A stretch of 64,000 nt of DNA from Desulfobacteraceae bacterium Eth-SRB2 (GTDB lineage Bacteria; Desulfobacterota; Desulfobacteria; Desulfobacterales; UBA11574). Shown here in pieces: positions 61,373 to 64,000 of this stretch. Position 1 is the stretch's first letter. Each line of letters begins with the position of its first letter. The translations under genes and the position numbers were made by a program. Location: positions 62,001-126,000 of the forward strand of contig RPGQ01000012.1 of assembly GCA_004193595.1 (NCBI GenBank). Direction: 5' to 3'. Below the pieces are notes generated by a model. It did no database searches and was not told where the DNA came from. It saw nothing but the letters and a program-made list of their open reading frames with translations.

Positions 61373-64000
61373 ATGAATATACAAGACTTACTAAATATCC
61401 TCGAATACTCCGAGTCATCATATTATCTCACCGGTTCCCGCCTTAATGCACATCTTGCTTTTTCGCACGCTTTTCGCTTGGCCAAAGAAAAATGCGGTTT
61501 GGATGGCGTCTATACGTTGCAAGGGAACGAATCGAACCTTAATTTAGGCCAAAGCATTCTCCCCATCGTTTATGTCTGTAAGTCTAATTCCGAGACCGAA
61601 GCGGCCAAGCTTCACAAATTGGTATGGAATCAAAATATCGTTCCCTTCCTCCTGGTTGAAACGCCTAAAACTTATCGTCTATACCCCAGCTTTAATTACA
61701 ATACCCAAGTCGGAGATAATAAAGACCAAAGCATTTTAAAAATCGCGAAGACGGCAAATGCGGTATTATCTAATCTATCGGAATTCAAAGCCAGCGCTAT
61801 TAATAGTGGAGCAATATGGCATAAATGGGGAAAGGCCGTAGCTCAAGAAAAGCGCGTGGATACAAAATTACTGGAAAATCTCAAAAACCTTAGCTCATGG
61901 TTGCAAAGTCATAACATGCCGAGAAACGCTGCCCATGCTCTTATCGGCAAGTATGTTTATCTCCATTATCTGAAAGATCGTGGTATCCTTTCGGACCGCA
62001 AGCTTTCACAATGGGGGATTGAAAAAAATACCATATTCGGCAGAAATGCCAATTTGGCCGGATTCCATAACGTTATCGAGCGGCTCGATAACTGGCTAAA
62101 CGGCACCCTGTTTCCTATCCCAAAACAAGGGCTTGGTTCTCCCGGTTTGGACCATATACAAATGGTAGCTGGAACCTTTTCCGGTGACGATCCGCAAACC
62201 AGGCAAATGCATTTGGATTTCAAGGCTTATGATTTCCAACACATCCCAATAGAAACTTTGTCTATCGTTTACCAGCAGTTCTTGCACGCCGAAGGAAAAG
62301 GCCGTGGGCAGGGCGCTTATTATACACCGATACATCTGGTTAACTTCATCTTAGACGAGCTTGATGCAAAGCGTCCGATTCGTAAAGGCATGAGGATTTG
62401 CGATCCTGCATGCGGGTCGGGGGCATTTCTTGTCCAATGTTATCGAAGACTTATAGAACGCGAAATTGAACGGGAACCCAAAAGATTCTTATCGCCGTTT
62501 GACTTGCAAAAGCTATTGACCGATCATATCTATGGAGTAGATGTGGATAAAGATGCGTGTGGAGTGACTGAACTCAGCCTAATCCTAACATTGCTTGATT
62601 ACGTTGATCCCCCAGATTTGGAGAATCCGGCTTATAGCAATTTTGTTTTACCCCCACTGCAAAACCAGAATATTTTCTGCTGCGATGATGGCTTTTTTGA
62701 TCCCGAGCCTAGCTGGCAAACAGCCAAACCCAAAGAAGGATATGATTGGATCATTGGGAACCCGCCATGGAAGCAGCTAAGCCCTAAAAAACTGGAAAAA
62801 GGCGATAAAGCTGCTTTAGCTTGGATCAAGAAAAATAAAAACCGCCTTCCCGTCAGCGGCAATCAACTGGCCGAAGCTTTTGCCTGGGAAGCGAGCCAAC
62901 ATCTATCAGAGCAAGGGGTAATCGGCCTATTGCTGCCCGCCGGTACGCTGTTTAAGACCGCCAAGAAATTCAGACAAAAATTTTTCAGCACGATGAAGGT
63001 TTGGTGCGTGGTGAATTTTGCCAATCTACGACACCTTTTATTTCAAGGGGCTAAGAACCCCGCCGCGGCTTTCTTTTACTCTTATTTTCAGGAAAATGGC
63101 AGTTCAGTCTCTCGTATTATCACGTATGCACCGTTTGCAGTAAACCAGTTGGAGCGGTATGAGACAAATAGGAAAAAACGCGAGATGCTGTGGTCGGTTA
63201 TTGTAAATGCGAATGAAATACGGGAGATACATCCGGCTGAAGCTGCTACGGGCAGCAGCCTGCCATGGAAGCTTTCGATGTGGGGTTCACCGCGGGACCG
63301 GTTCCTTTTGAATTCTTTGGCTAAGCGTTTTCCTTCTCTTTCGGAATATAAAAAGAAGCATGGGTTGAAAATTCATCCTGGGCTTGAACTTCGCGACGAA
63401 AAAGCAGATGAACCTGTTGAATACCTCCAGGAAGTAGAAGGGGAAAAAGAGCTCGATATCACTGTCCTTAGCGGGAAAGATGAAATTTTTGCTATCCCCG
63501 AACAAGCCTTAAAACGTATACATTCAGATCGGGCCTGGGTACGCAAAAGGGGAGGGACTAAGCCTCTCCAAATCTGTTATCCGCCACATATTATCGTTCA
63601 TGCGGCCAGAAAGTTTGCCGTATTTTCAAATGAGTTTGTGGTGGTTCCTCCCAGGCAGATCGGCATCGCCGGAAAAGCTTCGCAAGTGAACCTTTTAAAA
63701 GCGATGGCGCTCTACCTGAACTCGGACTTTACAGTTTACCAACAGTTTTTATCTTCAACCTTCTGGGGGATCGAACGAGACCGACCGAATAAAACCGATT
63801 TGGAAAAGCTTCCAATCCCACTCGATGATTTGTCAAACGAAGAACTTTTTGATTGGGCATGTCTCTATGATGAATTGGCCAAAGCATCTTTGAGATCTTT
63901 TTCAAAGCCCAAAAAGCCTCTATTCCATGGTCTCATAAAAGCACAGGACACTTTGCACCTAAGGAAACAGTTAAACGAATCCGTTTATGCGTTGCTCGGA
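61373..64000 (+). CDS. Large N6-adenine DNA methyltransferase, 3' end off the window
   Basis: 876 codons are visible from ATG 61373 with no stop. The N-terminal domain repeats the pattern of the protein at 37603: ILPIVYVCKSNS and VWNQNIVPFLLVETPKTYRLYPS. Then comes a helical region, the methyltransferase core with GQGAYYTPIHLVNF, SAM motif CDPACGSGAFLV and catalytic NPPW, and the recognition region with LSMWGSPRDRFLLNSLAKRFPS and FWGIERDRP. It is a clear homologue of the LexA-linked enzyme but shares only moderate identity. No partner nuclease gene can be seen because the window ends. Confidence 0.87.
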   Translation, partial: MNIQDLLNILEYSESSYYLTGSRLNAHLAFSHAFRLAKEKCGLDGVYTLQGNESNLNLGQSILPIVYVCKSNSETEAAKLHKLVWNQNIVPFLLVETPKTYRLYPSFNYNTQVGDNKDQSILKIAKTANAVLSNLSEFKASAINSGAIWHKWGKAVAQEKRVDTKLLENLKNLSSWLQSHNMPRNAAHALIGKYVYLHYLKDRGILSDRKLSQWGIEKNTIFGRNANLAGFHNVIERLDNWLNGTLFPIPKQGLGSPGLDHIQMVAGTFSGDDPQTRQMHLDFKAYDFQHIPIETLSIVYQQFLHAEGKGRGQGAYYTPIHLVNFILDELDAKRPIRKGMRICDPACGSGAFLVQCYRRLIEREIEREPKRFLSPFDLQKLLTDHIYGVDVDKDACGVTELSLILTLLDYVDPPDLENPAYSNFVLPPLQNQNIFCCDDGFFDPEPSWQTAKPKEGYDWIIGNPPWKQLSPKKLEKGDKAALAWIKKNKNRLPVSGNQLAEAFAWEASQHLSEQGVIGLLLPAGTLFKTAKKFRQKFFSTMKVWCVVNFANLRHLLFQGAKNPAAAFFYSYFQENGSSVSRIITYAPFAVNQLERYETNRKKREMLWSVIVNANEIREIHPAEAATGSSLPWKLSMWGSPRDRFLLNSLAKRFPSLSEYKKKHGLKIHPGLELRDEKADEPVEYLQEVEGEKELDITVLSGKDEIFAIPEQALKRIHSDRAWVRKRGGTKPLQICYPPHIIVHAARKFAVFSNEFVVVPPRQIGIAGKASQVNLLKAMALYLNSDFTVYQQFLSSTFWGIERDRPNKTDLEKLPIPLDDLSNEELFDWACLYDELAKASLRSFSKPKKPLFHGLIKAQDTLHLRKQLNESVYALLG

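Noticed and set aside
61374..64000. Possibility that the methyltransferase is BREX PglX
   Set aside because: No BrxA, BrxB, BrxC or PglZ gene is visible; the architecture with an S24 repressor does not fit BREX, so I kept a general methyltransferase call.
1..64000. tRNA, rRNA and CRISPR arrays
   Set aside because: No cloverleaf-like or regularly spaced repeat-spacer pattern was found on either strand; tandem motifs present are irregular palindromic repeats.

Overview
The window reads like the chromosome of a Gram-negative, anaerobic Desulfobacterota relative, most like the Desulfobacterales. The support is a tandem HdrC-like iron-sulfur protein, a rubrerythrin-like protein, butyrate kinase, a TRAP transporter with a TatT lipoprotein, an exosortase with its own substrate, and several families of dispersed palindromic repeats. 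This placement is an inference from gene content. I see no rRNA, tRNA or CRISPR array. Housekeeping genes (prfC, typA, murJ, buk) are scattered among toxin-antitoxin remnants, transposase fragments and defence-like loci, so much of the window is accessory or being eroded.

Layout. 1-3.1 kb: a GlrK/QseG/GlrR-type two-component operon, with the regulator cut by the left edge. 3.4-7.3 kb: TRAP operon tatT-dctP-dctQ-dctM. 7.4-13 kb: a VIT/von Willebrand A surface protein with a PEP-CTERM-like tail, then exosortase, creB and creC. Upstream are four phased CreB-type boxes and a MITE-like element inserted at the promoter. 13-22.5 kb: repeats and remnants (GemA, 5'-truncated PtsP, DUF2283, PIN and ParE fragments), plus an M15-type peptidase, a hybrid kinase with a duplicated STAS-like sensor, and a YkgJ-type protein. 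22.8-31.7 kb: an AAA ATPase, a 2182-residue NHL/RHS-repeat exported protein and a possible partner gene. 32-36 kb: prfC and typA, bordered by copies of one palindromic repeat.

37-41.5 kb: a LexA/S24 repressor, a large N6-adenine methyltransferase and a PD-(D/E)xK-like protein form one tight operon, which looks like a damage-responsive restriction-modification or defence unit. 42-47.4 kb: a KAP NTPase and a NACHT NTPase, each with a C-terminal FGE-sulfatase (C-type-lectin-fold) domain, flank an Avd-like gene. Their 3' ends differ almost only at first and second codon positions, the signature of a diversity-generating retroelement (DGR). No reverse transcriptase or template repeat is visible, so this is an RT-less or trans-served DGR target pair. 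48-64 kb: a HigBA pair whose expected start codons both read ATA, murJ, buk, PilZ, rubrerythrin-like, IS66 and DDE transposase remnants, a second toxin-antitoxin pair, an HdrC-like protein, and a second S24 repressor next to a methyltransferase homologous to the one at 37.6 kb, cut by the right edge.

The strongest candidates for something undescribed are the DGR-diversified KAP/NACHT pair and the two related S24-repressor/methyltransferase loci. The exosortase/CreBC regulon with its disrupted promoter comes next.
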